Below are positions 24,001-34,115 of a DNA stretch of 64,000 bases, one piece after another (positions within the stretch are counted from its first letter, which is position 1; every line of letters begins with the position of its first letter). The position numbers and the translations under genes are program-made. The DNA is from Hemileia vastatrix (Eukaryota > Basidiomycota > Pucciniomycetes > Pucciniales > Zaghouaniaceae): NCBI GenBank assembly GCA_030280995.1, contig JASXTE010000002.1, positions 29,338,683 through 29,402,682 of the forward strand, written 5' to 3'. The notes beneath the pieces were generated by a model, which was given only the letters and a program-made list of their open reading frames with translations, was not told the origin of the DNA and searched no databases.

Positions 24001-24953
24001 GCACAAGTTTGGCCAAACTTGTGCTGGACACTTTTATGATGGAGAGTAGCTAGGGTAGAATTTTTCTTCAGTTCATCTAGTATTTCTTACAAAAATGTCT
24101 ACTGGTATTTTATATTTGTTCCTCACTCATTAATATCATTTGATTAATTTTTGGTTGCCATTATATTATTAATTTTATAAGTATAGAAAAAACTCATGTG
24201 CCAAATGCATACCAGGTGATGTTATGCCATTTATAATATTATTAAATAAAAGTATAAAAATATGAAAATAGTTTATTTTAAAAATTATTAATTGGTATTC
24301 AAAAGCAATATTAGGAATAAAAAATTAAGTTAAAGGGATCAAATATGAAAAAAGAAATCCAAGTAATTTTCCTACTATCAAAGGCCAGTAGAGGTTTTGA
24401 AGCAAATGAGAGCCATCAGGGATAAATTGTACTAAATTGACTTTTTTTCAAAGATAAAAAATTGTGCACCTGTGGTTTGGATGAAATCTAGGTAGAAAAT
24501 TTGGCTATGTAAAACTACTTCTAGTGAAGTTTTTATCCAAAAATTTTTTTTCATTGCCATAGCGAGAATTGATCTCATATGACTGCAACTGACCAAAAGT
24601 GTCCAGCACAAGTTCGGCCGAACTTGTGCTGGACACTTTTTTGATGGTGAGTATCTAGGGTGCAGCTCCTTTTCAGTGCAACTTGTATTTTTTTAAAACA
24701 TATCCACTGGTATTTGATCTTTCTGTTTTATTAATATTTTATCATTTGATCAATTTTTTGTTGCCAGTATATTATTATTTTTATTAGTATAGCAAAAAAA
24801 CATGTGCCAAATGCTTACAGGGTGATGTTAAACCTTTAATAATTTTATTAAATACAGGTAAAAAATTATGAAAATGATTTGTTTTACATAAAATTAATTG
24901 ATATTTAAAAGAAAAAAAGGGATAAAAAGAAATAGGTTGAATAATAGGGAGTT
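18030..24953. repeat. about 608-bp satellite array with 38-bp palindromes
   Basis: Eleven units contain a near-perfect palindrome with arms GTGTCCAGCACAAGTT and centre TCGGCCGA or TTGGCCAA. They start at about 18543, 19123, 19734, 20338, 20947, 21560, 22168, 22778, 23389, 23994 and 24599; nine of the ten spacings are 602-613 bp and the first is about 580. Between palindromes, units share phrases such as TTTGTGCCTCACTCATA, ACCTTTTATAATATTATT and GAATTGATCCCATCTGACTG. Some centres carry compensating changes on both arms. The array is interrupted at 24954 by element 3 and resumes at 39467. Confidence 0.92.
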
Positions 24954-25248
24954 TGTCAGGCTAAGTCCAAGTCCAGAGACATGAATAGATTGCTGGTCTA
25001 GTGTCTAGAAGATTTACAAAAGGTCCCAAATGAATACAATGGTATAAGACAAGCAAGTAGGGGAATAAAATCAATTATAAGACTCAGTAATTTACTCTCA
25101 CTTATTATAACTGGTATTACAAGGCTTATTGTTGTGCAGAAAAATAGATGTAATATATTTAAAATACTATTAAAAGACTCTCTAAAGTACTAATGAAATG
25201 TAAGATAAATTGTATTGGTTATATTGTAATTAGGGGGTGTCAGTTCTG

Positions 25249-25396
25249 GCAAATCCGCACTTACAAATCCGCACTTAAATTTGACCAAATCCGCACTTAA
25301 ATAAGTGCGGATTTCCAAAACACACTAGCCCCAATACTGGTGGATTTCAAAATGAAATAAGTCACTTATTTCACTCAAATCCGCACTTTCTCAACC
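25249..25396. repeat. subterminal AAATCCGCACTT motifs
   Basis: Four direct copies and one inverted copy of AAATCCGCACTT lie just inside the left TIR. A direct and an inverted copy recur at 28569-28595 near the right TIR, with AAGTGCTGATTT variants beside them. These are plausible transposase-binding sites. Confidence 0.7.
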
Positions 25397-25539
25397 AAAA
25401 GTGCTGATTTCACCATCAAGTCCCATTTCACTGATTTGTCAGCATCATCCCATTCATACGCAGCACTCCGCAGAATAACACTTCATAACTCAAAACATCG
25501 TACATCACTTACATCTTCATATCATATCATATAAGAGTC

Positions 25540-26799
25540 ATGCCTTCCTCACTTTCAAATCGTGATAAATTACATAAAGCAATGACTTTCATGGCGCTTG
25601 AACTGCTCTTGGACTCTGATTCCGATTCTGATCTAGAAGAAGATTTTGTCGTTTTATCAAAAATGGCCAGGAAACGTTACCTTCTTCCCAGAAAGCCTCA
25701 AGTACTTCATACCCCCAAGTACACCATCCAAACACTTCTTAACCTATCTACACCCAGTTTTAGACAGCTGTTCAGGACTTCTCAGGAATGTTTCCTTAAA
25801 TTGCTTGAGCTTATTCAGGATCATCCCATATTTCACAATAATTCTCAAAAAGAACAACGACATCCTTCAATTCAATTGGCCATCACACTATGTCGTTTGG
25901 GTTCAAATGGTAATGGAGCCGCTTTGAAACATTTAGAAAATGTCTTTGATTTAGGGTATGGTTCAGTTAACACTTATACCAAACGATGTATCACTGCCAT
26001 CAACTCCTTGGAATCTCAACTTCTCACCTGGCCAACAAAAGAAGAGCGACTTGAATCATCTCAGGTTATGCAAGCAGAGGGCTTTCCAGGATGTATTGGT
26101 TTTGTTGATGGTACTACTATTCCTTTGAGCCAGAAACCTGATCAAGATGGAAACAATTACTTTGACCGTAAAAAGAGGTAGATTATTTTTAACTCCTTTC
26201 ATCCTCCTTGAAACTAACACAAACAAATATATCTTCTTTATAGATATTCAATTAACGTTCAGCTTATATGTGACGTAAACAAAAAATTTATATCATTCTT
26301 CGCTGGCTATCCTGGCTCATGTCATGACTCCTACATCTTCCAAAGAATGCATATTTCAAATGAACCTGAAAAATTCTTTGATGAAAATCAGTATCCTCTT
26401 GCAGATTCTGCTTATGTGAATGGAAAGTATGTACTTCCTGCTTTTCGGGGAGCAGCTTCAGAAGGCAGTCAAAATGCCAAATTCAACAATCATTTGGCAA
26501 AGTCAAGAGTCCATATTGAACATTCTATTGGAATCTTGAAAGGCCGTTTTTCTAGTTTAAGGGAATTAAGAAGTCCTCTTAGAAATAAATCTGAAATGGA
26601 GGCGGTGATCAACTGGATTCTGTGTTGCACTATACTTCATAACCTACTTGCTGACCTCAAAGATCAATGGTTAGAGCTGTATGAAGATGAACAAGTTGAT
26701 TCACCTCCGACTATATCCAACACTTCTATTTCTCAATCAACTAGTATAAGGGCGAAAATCCTTCCAATAACACTCCAACATTTTTCAACGCAATTTTAA
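25540..26799 (+). CDS. PIF/Harbinger DDE transposase (nuclease)
   Basis: Two exons, 25540-26177 and 26244-26799, are joined across a 66-bp GT-AG intron (GTAGAT...TTTATAG), giving 397 codons with no internal stop. It belongs to the HARBI1/DDE-4 superfamily and catalyses excision and insertion of its element. The catalytic triad is visible: Asp190 in GFVDGTTIPL, Asp241 in GYPGSCHDSYIF, and Glu305 in SRVHIEHSIGILKGRF, with LADSAY at 266-271. An N-terminal helix-rich region (about 55-165) precedes the nuclease. The start ATG lies about 310 bp inside the left TIR. The join is supported by the smooth motif order YFDRK, SINVQLICD and GSCHD. Intact coding suggests recent activity. Confidence 0.92.
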
Positions 26800-26968
26800 T
26801 TTTTTTCTCTTTCTCTTCAAATTATCAATTTGCATGTATTATTCACTGAGAATGGTAAATTTTTTTGCATATTTTTTTGGTTTTTGAATTTGCTGTTAAA
26901 GTCTTATTTTTTTTTCTCTCTGTGTTTTCTTTCATCAACTCAACATGAAATCATATATTTTCAGCAAA

Positions 26969-27008
26969 CACCATGCAATATAGGGGGAGGACTTGCTAGC
27001 AAGTCCGC
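26969..27008 (+). repeat. CACTA-like terminus inside the Harbinger element
   Basis: CACCATGCAATATAGGGGG followed by AGGACTTGCTAGCAAGTCC matches the end of the MITE at 6869-7118. I do not see the matching opposite end, so this is one end of a truncated relative. Confidence 0.7.
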
Positions 27009-27290
27009 AACTTGAAGTCAGATGGAAATCAGATGGAACTCAGACTGAAGTAATACTGAACTTTCACTTGAAGTATCACACAAATAACAATGGATCTATA
27101 TTGAAAACATAGTGAAAGTGTGAGGATAACTGAATGGAAGCCAGAAAAAATCATTCCATGAGTCTACTCAATGCAAAGTATTTTTTGAAACAGCTTATTA
27201 AAATAATACTTTATTAAATTAATTTGATCAATAAAAATTGATTGACAATATTGCAATTCTTAAATACAATAATTTTATTAAAAAATTTCA

Positions 27291-28167
27291 GATTACATAT
27301 AAAAAAAATCAGTGACTTTTTCTATTACTTACAACTGTTTTTACAGAATTGAAAACTATGTTTCAGCTAATATTTTATGGAAGTGAACTCTGTTCTTCGC
27401 CCGAAGAACAGAGTTCATCCTCCTATTTTCACACTCTGTTTAAAAAGAATAAAATGACTTACCTGGAGAGATGAGTTGAGAAAAAAGAAATATAAGTGAA
27501 TGGAAGTGAACTCTGTTCTTCGCCCGAAGAACAGAGTTCATCCTCCTATTTTCACACTCTGTTTAAAAAGAATAAAATGACTTACCTGGAGAGATGAGTT
27601 GAGAAAAAAGAAATATAAGTGAATGGAAGTGAACTCTGTTCTTCGCCCGAAGAACAGAGTTCATCCTCCTATTTTCACACTCTGTTTAAAAAGAATAAAA
27701 TGACTTACCTGGAGAGATGAGTTGAGAAAAAAGAAATATAAGTGAATGGAAGTGAACTCTGTTCGGTTTGGGACTAAGGCTGGAGAGAGGGGTGAGGAAG
27801 GGTGTATGGGGTAGCGAAAAGGTTGGGAAAGAGTTGGAAGGGAAGATTAAGGGTTCCGAGGCATTTTAAATGAAGAAAAGGGTCTGGGAGAGGTTGAGAG
27901 GGGTGAAATGGGGATCAAAAGAGGATGGCATACAATGGGGCTGGGAGGATAGCGAAAGGCATGGGGAGGGAAGACAAGCATGTGTTGATAGAATTGAAAG
28001 GGATGGAGATTGGTGCAAACAGAATGTGAAAATAGGAGGATGAACTCTGTTCTTCGGGCGAAGAACAGAGTTCACTTCCATAAAATATTAGCTGAAACAT
28101 AGTTTTCAATTCTGTAAAAACAGTTGTAAGTAATAGAAAAAGTCACTGATTTTTTTTCTATGTAATC
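27291..28167. mobile_element. foldback insert with about 145-bp inverted arms
   Basis: The left arm 27291-27435 (GATTACATA...) and right arm 28021-28167 are near-perfect inverted repeats. They enclose a G-rich spacer and a 123-bp tandem array. Each arm contains GTGAACTCTGTTCTTCG, itself the half of a palindrome. The insert separates the transposase end from a short opposite-strand frame. No target duplication could be recognised. Confidence 0.7.
27377..27760. repeat. 123-bp tandem repeat, three copies plus partial
   Basis: Units start at 27377, 27499-27500, 27622-27623 and 27745-27746 with ATGGAAGTGAACTCTGTTC. The first three are almost identical and carry the palindrome CTCTGTTCTTCGCCCGAAGA. 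The fourth is truncated. The high identity indicates recent amplification. Confidence 0.9.
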
Positions 28168-28244
28168 CTTGCTTTACGAGGAGACTTTTGTGACGAAGCA
28201 GATTTTTGAGTTACCTTTTGAGATTTGGAATGTCTGGGAGGCAT
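28168..28244 (-). pseudogene. fragment of the Harbinger second ORF
   Basis: An ATG at 28244 (minus) opens a short basic frame MPPRHSKSQKVTQKSASSQK followed by SPRKA that is cut by the foldback insert. Two-gene PIF/Harbinger elements usually carry a second, basic Myb/SANT-like protein in this position, but too little is left to show that domain. The assignment is by context. Confidence 0.35.
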
Positions 28245-29846
28245 TATGAAACTGGCACATAACAAGAAAAAAGATTAAAAAGTAGAAGAAATAAGTAAAA
28301 AAGAATGTAAACATGCCTGGTCAAAATATTGAAAATGTCAGGAAGGGGTGTGTGCCGAGGATTGATGGGTAGGTAGCGAGGAAGGTCAGTGTGTCACATG
28401 TGACAGGGATGGGGTAAGAAAGGAAGGGATGTTTTGTGGCCAAAATGTGGTTGTGAAAAAAAACGGGAAAAAAGTGCTGATTTGAGGTCATAACTGACAC
28501 CCTTTTTTGAAATAAGTGACTTTTTTGCAAAATTTAAGTGCTGATTTGTAAGTGCTGATTTTGTTTGAAATCCGCACTTAATTTAAGTGCGGATTTGTCA
28601 GAACTGACACCCCCTATTGTAATTGTAAAGATGATAAATTGAATGTAGAAAACAAGACCAAAAACCCCCTCCTTTTATACCCACTAAGTTCCCCAACAAA
28701 CACCTTGAAGTACCATCCAATACAATGTTAATGAAGCCTTCAAAAAAGTAATAGACCTTTCCATCAACGCCCCTAGCGACCAATAACATAATTAAACAAA
28801 CAACAACCACTAAAATCCTATTAATAATAAGGGAGATCCATCAAAATTAAAGAAAAGACAAAAAGAGAGTATATGCGTGGAAAACAATATTATAACAAGG
28901 TTAAAGGAGACTTTTTAAGGTTAATTATAGCTTAATAATAAGGAGGATTCACTGTAGAAATAATGGGGCTAATCCTGACATTATACTATGTGAAATTCCC
29001 ATTCAAAAATATCCAAAATTGACTGAGAAACCACCCAAAACTTAAAAAAGAGCGTGAGATGTGGGGTAACTACATGCAGTCCTTGGCAGGCTCTTGCACG
29101 GGTAAATCCTTGACTAAAATTAGGCGAATTTAAGCATGGTGATGAAATAAAGTGCCAAGAGTGAGGTTATTAATGAAATTAGTGCATATAAACAAGGTCA
29201 ATGCATTATTAATTAAGCTAGGACACTAAATAAGCGCCTGTCGCCTATTTTAGTGTGTTTCCCCACAGTGGGCGTAGAATGTGGGGTAATTATAGTGTGA
29301 AAAAGCTAAGTTTGCTAAAAATGAAGCTATTCACATGGGAAAAAAGCAGGCAGTATGTAGCCAGTACACAGAAGCCATTTCTGGCATAAAAAACACCAAA
29401 TTTGAAAAGTGTTATTTTTATGCATTTAAATAGCCAAATCAATAGTTCTAAATGAGCCCAATTGATCTGTCAAAGGGCAATTTTGATATTCTCAATTTTA
29501 TAGTGCATATAGTCAACTTTTAAGTGAAATAAAGCGCATTTCTTGTTTTTTGTGTAAAACAATGAATATAACAGCTTTAAGTGTACTTAAAAATTATGTA
29601 GCCTTATACTTAAGGTTCTTAAGATTACCCTAACATATTCCAACTTAATATTAAGTACATAAGACTTTTAAATGGTGGATATATGCGTGTATATAAGGTG
29701 TTATAATGGCATTTTATGTGTATTATCATAATTTTACTTATGTATCCTGTTTGTGTACTCTCATTTATTGTTCCCATGTATAGTTCATGTGTTTAACATA
29801 ACTTATAAGCACTTTTTACTCAGTCCTGGGGATATACAGGCTGACA

Positions 29847-29866
29847 CTCGCCCACCCAAAAAAAAC
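29847..29866 (-). other. polypurine tract of element 3
   Basis: The minus strand reads TTTTGGGTGGGCGAG directly before the 3' LTR start TGTCAG. It is the positional equivalent of the tract in element 4 (44147-44160). Confidence 0.65.
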
Positions 29867-30023
29867 AATAAAAAATGATAAGTTATACATTTTATTTATT
29901 TATTTGTAATTTTCAGGTATTCAGAATAATTCTGTAGCATTAAAGATTAAACTTTAAAGAAATAAAACATAATAAAATATTATGAGTACTGGTTTTTAAC
30001 CCCTCAGCTGGTTGAACAGAAAT

Positions 30024-33000
30024 TTATTTCTGTTTAAATTTTTTAAGAAGGGTGGATAAATTAGAAATTTCTTTTTCAGGTATCCATTTATCAAATTCAT
30101 TTGATTTCCCTTTAAATCTTAGTAAATACTCAGTTCCTTTTTCTTTAGTAAGGATTCTTTTCTTGAGTATTTTTTCAATCTCTGCTTTTTCCACAATTTC
30201 TTCAGGTTGCTTTTTAGGCCTTCCCCTTCTTTTTGGAAACAAGTCAGGATCATTTGCATGGTAAGGTTTTAATAATGAGATAGGGAAAACTGGATGTTTC
30301 CTATCATACGGAGCATATAATATGACTTCCACTGCATTATTACCAACCATTTTGTTTACTAAAAAAGGTCCTACAAAGGGATCCTTTAATTTAACATTAC
30401 CTTGTAAGTTAAAATGTAGTGTTGATATGAGGACTTCATCTCCCTTTTTGAATTCAAATTCTTTATGATATTTGGCCCACCTTTTCTTTTCATATTCAAA
30501 TGCTTTTTGTATACATTGTTCTGCATGCTTTCTACACATTTGTTGCATATGAATAAAGGATTTGGTACCAGGGTGTATGTCCAACCTTGGCAATATATTT
30601 AAAAGATTCACTGGTGTATTTGGAACATACCCCAGCCAGAGCTCAAAAGGTTTTCTCTCTGTTACAGAATGAGTTGTGCTATTATAAGCAAATTCTAAGC
30701 CAGGAATCAAAGTTACCCAGTCATGTGTGAATTTCTCATTGTCTTTGTATTCTAAACCAAAGGCACAATATCTTCTGATCATGTCCTCCAGAGTCTGTAT
30801 CATTCTCTCAGCCAGTCCATCAGTCTGTGGATGGTGTGCTGTAGACAATTTCAACTGACACCCTGAAACCTCCATTAAGGATGTCCAGAATTCTGAAGTA
30901 AATTTAGGGTCTCTGTCAGATATAATGGCTTTGGGGAACCCAGCAGTGTTCATCATTTGAGTCCACCAAATTAAGGCCAAGCCTTTTGCAGATACCTCTT
31001 TATGGGTTGGATTAAATTTACACATTTTTGTAAGTCTATCCACTATTACCCAGCAAGAATTGAAACTTTCTTTTCCTGCTAATGGCAAACCAGTAACAAA
31101 GTCCATGTTTATAATTTTCCATGGAGCTTTTGGTTGCTCTATTTTCTGTAACAACCCAGCTCTCTTACCTGTCAATCTTTTTGATTTTTGGCAAGAGTCA
31201 CATGTGTCAATGTATTTTTGTACATCATCCTTCATGTTTATCCACCAGGCTGTGTTTTTAACTCTAGTTAATGTTTTATTGTAATCAAAATGACCAGCTA
31301 AGATATCATCATGACAAGTACTTAACATTAACTCTTTCATAGATGAAGGTATAACTATTACATTACTTAGATTTTTCCTGTAATATATGTATCCAACTTC
31401 AATTGAAAATTTACCTTTTTCCAACGCATTCTTATACTTTGGAGGTAAAGTTTTTATTAATGCACTCATTGAGGCATTTGTTGGATCATTTAAGATGGTT
31501 GAAAGTTTAGACAAGTCTTTATCAGATGAATAATTATCTAATATTGTTTGCATAAACTCATCTTCTAAATCCACTATATAAATCCCATATATATGTATTA
31601 CCTCATTCTCAGGCACATAAGCTGGGTTGTCAGTATCATTCGGCAAAGGGCTTCTAGATAACAAATCCACATTAGAATGCAATGTACCTGCTCTATGAGT
31701 GATTGTCATTCTTCCTCTGTACTCTTGTACAGCTAGTTGCCATCTAAACATGTGTCTATCAGGTGTTTTCATGTTTAATAATGATTTCACTGCACTGCAA
31801 TCTGTTATTAACTCAAACTTCTGGTCTTCCAGATAATAATGAAGTTTTTCCAAGGCCCACACAACGGCTAAACATTCCAGTTGTGTAGCACCATACCTTA
31901 GTTCAGTTTTCCTTAAGGTTCTGGATATATAACAGATAAATACTTCAGATAATTTACCACCAATTATCTGCTTCTGCTGTAAAGCAGCACCTAACCCTGT
32001 AAAGCTTGCATCAGTATACAAGATAAAAGGGAGGCTAAAATCTGGCAGTCCCAAGATTGGAGCTGACATTAAACATTCCTTTAATTTATCAAAGGCCTGT
32101 TGTCTTTCATTATTCCAAATGAAAGCTTCATTCCTCTTGATTAATGTTGTTAAAGGGGTTGCAATTGTTTGGTAGTTCTTGATATACTGTCTATAATATC
32201 CACACATACCCAGAAAGCTTTGTATATCTTTTACATTTTTAGGTATATCAATATTTTTTATTGCTGCCACCTTGTTCTGATCCACACAAATTTGTAAGCC
32301 AGATACAACATGTCCAAGTACTTTCAAGGATTGAAATCCAAACTTACATTTTTTCAATGCTATTGTCATGTTAAATTCATCCATCTTTTGAAATACTCTT
32401 TTCAGGTGATTTAAATGCTCATCATATGTTTTTGAAAACACTATGATGTCATCAATATACACTAAGAGCCATCCTTCAACCATTTCCTGATGAAAAACAC
32501 TATCCATCAATTTTTGGAAGACTGAAGGGGCATTTTTAGGTCCAAAAGGCATTCTCACATACTTATATATCCCCATATGTGTGGTGATTAGTAAGTAATT
32601 CTGAGAACTCTTTTCTACTGGGATCTGGTGGTAACCTTTGTTTCCATCCAGACATGAAATATATTTAGCTCCTTTTAAGGTAGAATGGATAGAAGCTATC
32701 CTGGGAAGAGGGTAAATATCATCCACTGTGAATGTATTTAAATCTCTATAATCACCACATAACCTTGCCTTATCTTTTTCATAAGAGATTAAAACTGGTG
32801 ATATTACACAATATTTAGGAGTTGTGTCTACTTTCTCAACAATACCCATTTCCAACAACATTTTAATGTTGTCTTCAATGTCTTTCCTTTTTGCAGGAGA
32901 ATCTGGGTAAGGTTTATTTTTTAAGCTGCCAGGAATATTATCCAGGTCACAACTTAAAGATATTTTCATTTCATGGTCTTTGACCAATCCTAGCTCATTT

Positions 33001-34115
33001 GAACCGTGTGCAAATGCCCTAGGATAAGATTTTATCAATCTCAATATATTGTCTACTTCAATATTTGAGAGTTGAGGACTAAATGAGGCTTTTTGGATCT
33101 CATTTTCTAACTCAAGCATCTCAGAAGTGGGTCTTCCACTTTGTTGTTCTTCCTTTGGAGCAATGGTATAAACAGAATTTTCAGAGCAAATCTTGAATTT
33201 TCTTTTCCCATTTACTCCAATGGTGAAGCAACTATTTGCAGGATCTAGTTTAATACCAAATTTGGTCAATAAGTCATTACCAATGATAAACCAATCACTA
33301 CAATTAATATTATCCATGACTACAAAATCACATACTGCTCTTACAAATCCATTATGATATTTGAAGAAAACAACAGTTTTGTATTTTCCAATTGGACTTA
33401 ATACTGAACCAAAACCTCTCCAGTTCTTTGTCTGTACAGGTTCTAGTTTTTCTTTGTACTTACTATCCAGTTTCATTAATGTATTAACAGAAACTACACT
33501 ACCAGCAGCCCCAGTGTCAAGAATGACATTCATTTCTTTTCCACATATTATAACAGGTGCTCTAATAGGCTTGATTTTGTAAGTATCATGATCTACATCT
33601 TTAATTATTTCAGCTTCCTCAATGGAAGTTAAAGATGTATCATTGGAAGATATTGTATCATTCAGGAACATAATATCCTGTTCTAATACCAATACTTCAT
33701 TCTCTTCATCACTGTAAGAAATGTTACTTTTACAATCCTCACTAGACTCATCCTTTTCATCTTCATGATTACTGGGTTCTGAATCTTGTGAGTTTTCAAT
33801 AACATTTATTCTTTTCTTACAGGAATGACCTTTAACCCAAGGTTCATTACATTTATAGCAAGTGTTACTTTCTTGTTTCTTTGGAACAAGAGGAGCAATA
33901 GGTTTTTTCCTTTCTGCTGGTAACTTACTTGTAGTAGGTTTTACTACCTCAATATTTTGCTTATAAGTGTTGTACCTTGTCTCATATCTGTGGTTTAATA
34001 ATATTTCATTGCATATATTGATTAAACCAGAAGTATCTCTAATGGTTTCAGTTCTAGCTACAATAATGTCTCTGACTGATATAGGCAATTCATATATTAT
34101 TTTTTCTTTCCACAC
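30024..34115 (-). CDS. element 3 pol: zinc knuckle, protease, RT, RNase H, integrase, chromodomain
   Basis: A single 1363-codon frame. In order: the end of capsid; a CX2CX7HXC knuckle (CYKCNEPWVKGHSC, about 86-99); protease ILDTGAAGSVV (about 198-208); RT from about 420 with RLCGDYRDLNTFTVDDIYPL, SCLDGNKGYHQIPV and the catalytic VYIDDIIVFSK (about 554-564); RNase H with LYTDASFTGLGAAL and TQLECLAVVWALEKLHYYL; integrase HHCC (CHDDILAGH...CDSCQKSK); and D,D,E core residues in INMDFVTGLPL, ISDRDPKFTSEFW and HHPQTDGLAERM. A GPF module, an AT-hook (KRRGRPKKQPEE, about 1295) and a chromodomain-like TEYLLRFKGKSNEFDKW (about 1328-1345) follow. All catalytic residues are present. The 34115 ATG is only where the frame opens after a 1-bp deletion; the true polyprotein began in gag. 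Confidence 0.95.
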   Translation of the reverse strand: MWKEKIIYELPISVRDIIVARTETIRDTSGLINICNEILLNHRYETRYNTYKQNIEVVKPTTSKLPAERKKPIAPLVPKKQESNTCYKCNEPWVKGHSCKKRINVIENSQDSEPSNHEDEKDESSEDCKSNISYSDEENEVLVLEQDIMFLNDTISSNDTSLTSIEEAEIIKDVDHDTYKIKPIRAPVIICGKEMNVILDTGAAGSVVSVNTLMKLDSKYKEKLEPVQTKNWRGFGSVLSPIGKYKTVVFFKYHNGFVRAVCDFVVMDNINCSDWFIIGNDLLTKFGIKLDPANSCFTIGVNGKRKFKICSENSVYTIAPKEEQQSGRPTSEMLELENEIQKASFSPQLSNIEVDNILRLIKSYPRAFAHGSNELGLVKDHEMKISLSCDLDNIPGSLKNKPYPDSPAKRKDIEDNIKMLLEMGIVEKVDTTPKYCVISPVLISYEKDKARLCGDYRDLNTFTVDDIYPLPRIASIHSTLKGAKYISCLDGNKGYHQIPVEKSSQNYLLITTHMGIYKYVRMPFGPKNAPSVFQKLMDSVFHQEMVEGWLLVYIDDIIVFSKTYDEHLNHLKRVFQKMDEFNMTIALKKCKFGFQSLKVLGHVVSGLQICVDQNKVAAIKNIDIPKNVKDIQSFLGMCGYYRQYIKNYQTIATPLTTLIKRNEAFIWNNERQQAFDKLKECLMSAPILGLPDFSLPFILYTDASFTGLGAALQQKQIIGGKLSEVFICYISRTLRKTELRYGATQLECLAVVWALEKLHYYLEDQKFELITDCSAVKSLLNMKTPDRHMFRWQLAVQEYRGRMTITHRAGTLHSNVDLLSRSPLPNDTDNPAYVPENEVIHIYGIYIVDLEDEFMQTILDNYSSDKDLSKLSTILNDPTNASMSALIKTLPPKYKNALEKGKFSIEVGYIYYRKNLSNVIVIPSSMKELMLSTCHDDILAGHFDYNKTLTRVKNTAWWINMKDDVQKYIDTCDSCQKSKRLTGKRAGLLQKIEQPKAPWKIINMDFVTGLPLAGKESFNSCWVIVDRLTKMCKFNPTHKEVSAKGLALIWWTQMMNTAGFPKAIISDRDPKFTSEFWTSLMEVSGCQLKLSTAHHPQTDGLAERMIQTLEDMIRRYCAFGLEYKDNEKFTHDWVTLIPGLEFAYNSTTHSVTERKPFELWLGYVPNTPVNLLNILPRLDIHPGTKSFIHMQQMCRKHAEQCIQKAFEYEKKRWAKYHKEFEFKKGDEVLISTLHFNLQGNVKLKDPFVGPFLVNKMVGNNAVEVILYAPYDRKHPVFPISLLKPYHANDPDLFPKRRGRPKKQPEEIVEKAEIEKILKKRILTKEKGTEYLLRFKGKSNEFDKWIPEKEISNLSTLLKKFKQK

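Larger units (their letters stand above)
25232..28615 (+). mobile_element. PIF/Harbinger-like DNA transposon
   Basis: A 3384-bp insert has terminal inverted repeats AGGGGGTGTCAG...CTGACACCCCCT and the 3-bp duplication ATT (25229-25231 and 28616-28618). The empty site is preserved in the other LTR of element 3 (about 36770), where the flanks are contiguous. It contains a two-exon DDE transposase (25540-26799), a fragment of a second ORF on the opposite strand (28168-28244), and a foldback insert (27291-28167). A CACTA-like end (26969-27008) lies downstream of the transposase. Confidence 0.92.
24954..29846 (-). repeat. element 3 3' LTR with nested transposon
   Basis: Begins TGTCAGGCTAAGTCC and ends ACAGGCTGACA. 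It is interrupted at 25231/28616 by the Harbinger-like transposon. The remaining 1506 bp matches 36494-39466. Confidence 0.92.

Noticed and set aside
18543..24636. Regularly spaced repeats as a CRISPR-like array
   Set aside because: The unit is about 608 bp with homologous rather than unique spacers, in a eukaryotic genome. It is a satellite.
34097..34115. Gag/pol overlap of 18 bp in element 3 as a programmed frameshift site
   Set aside because: Elements 2 and 4 read through this point in one frame. Element 3 simply lacks one base, so a mutation is the better explanation.
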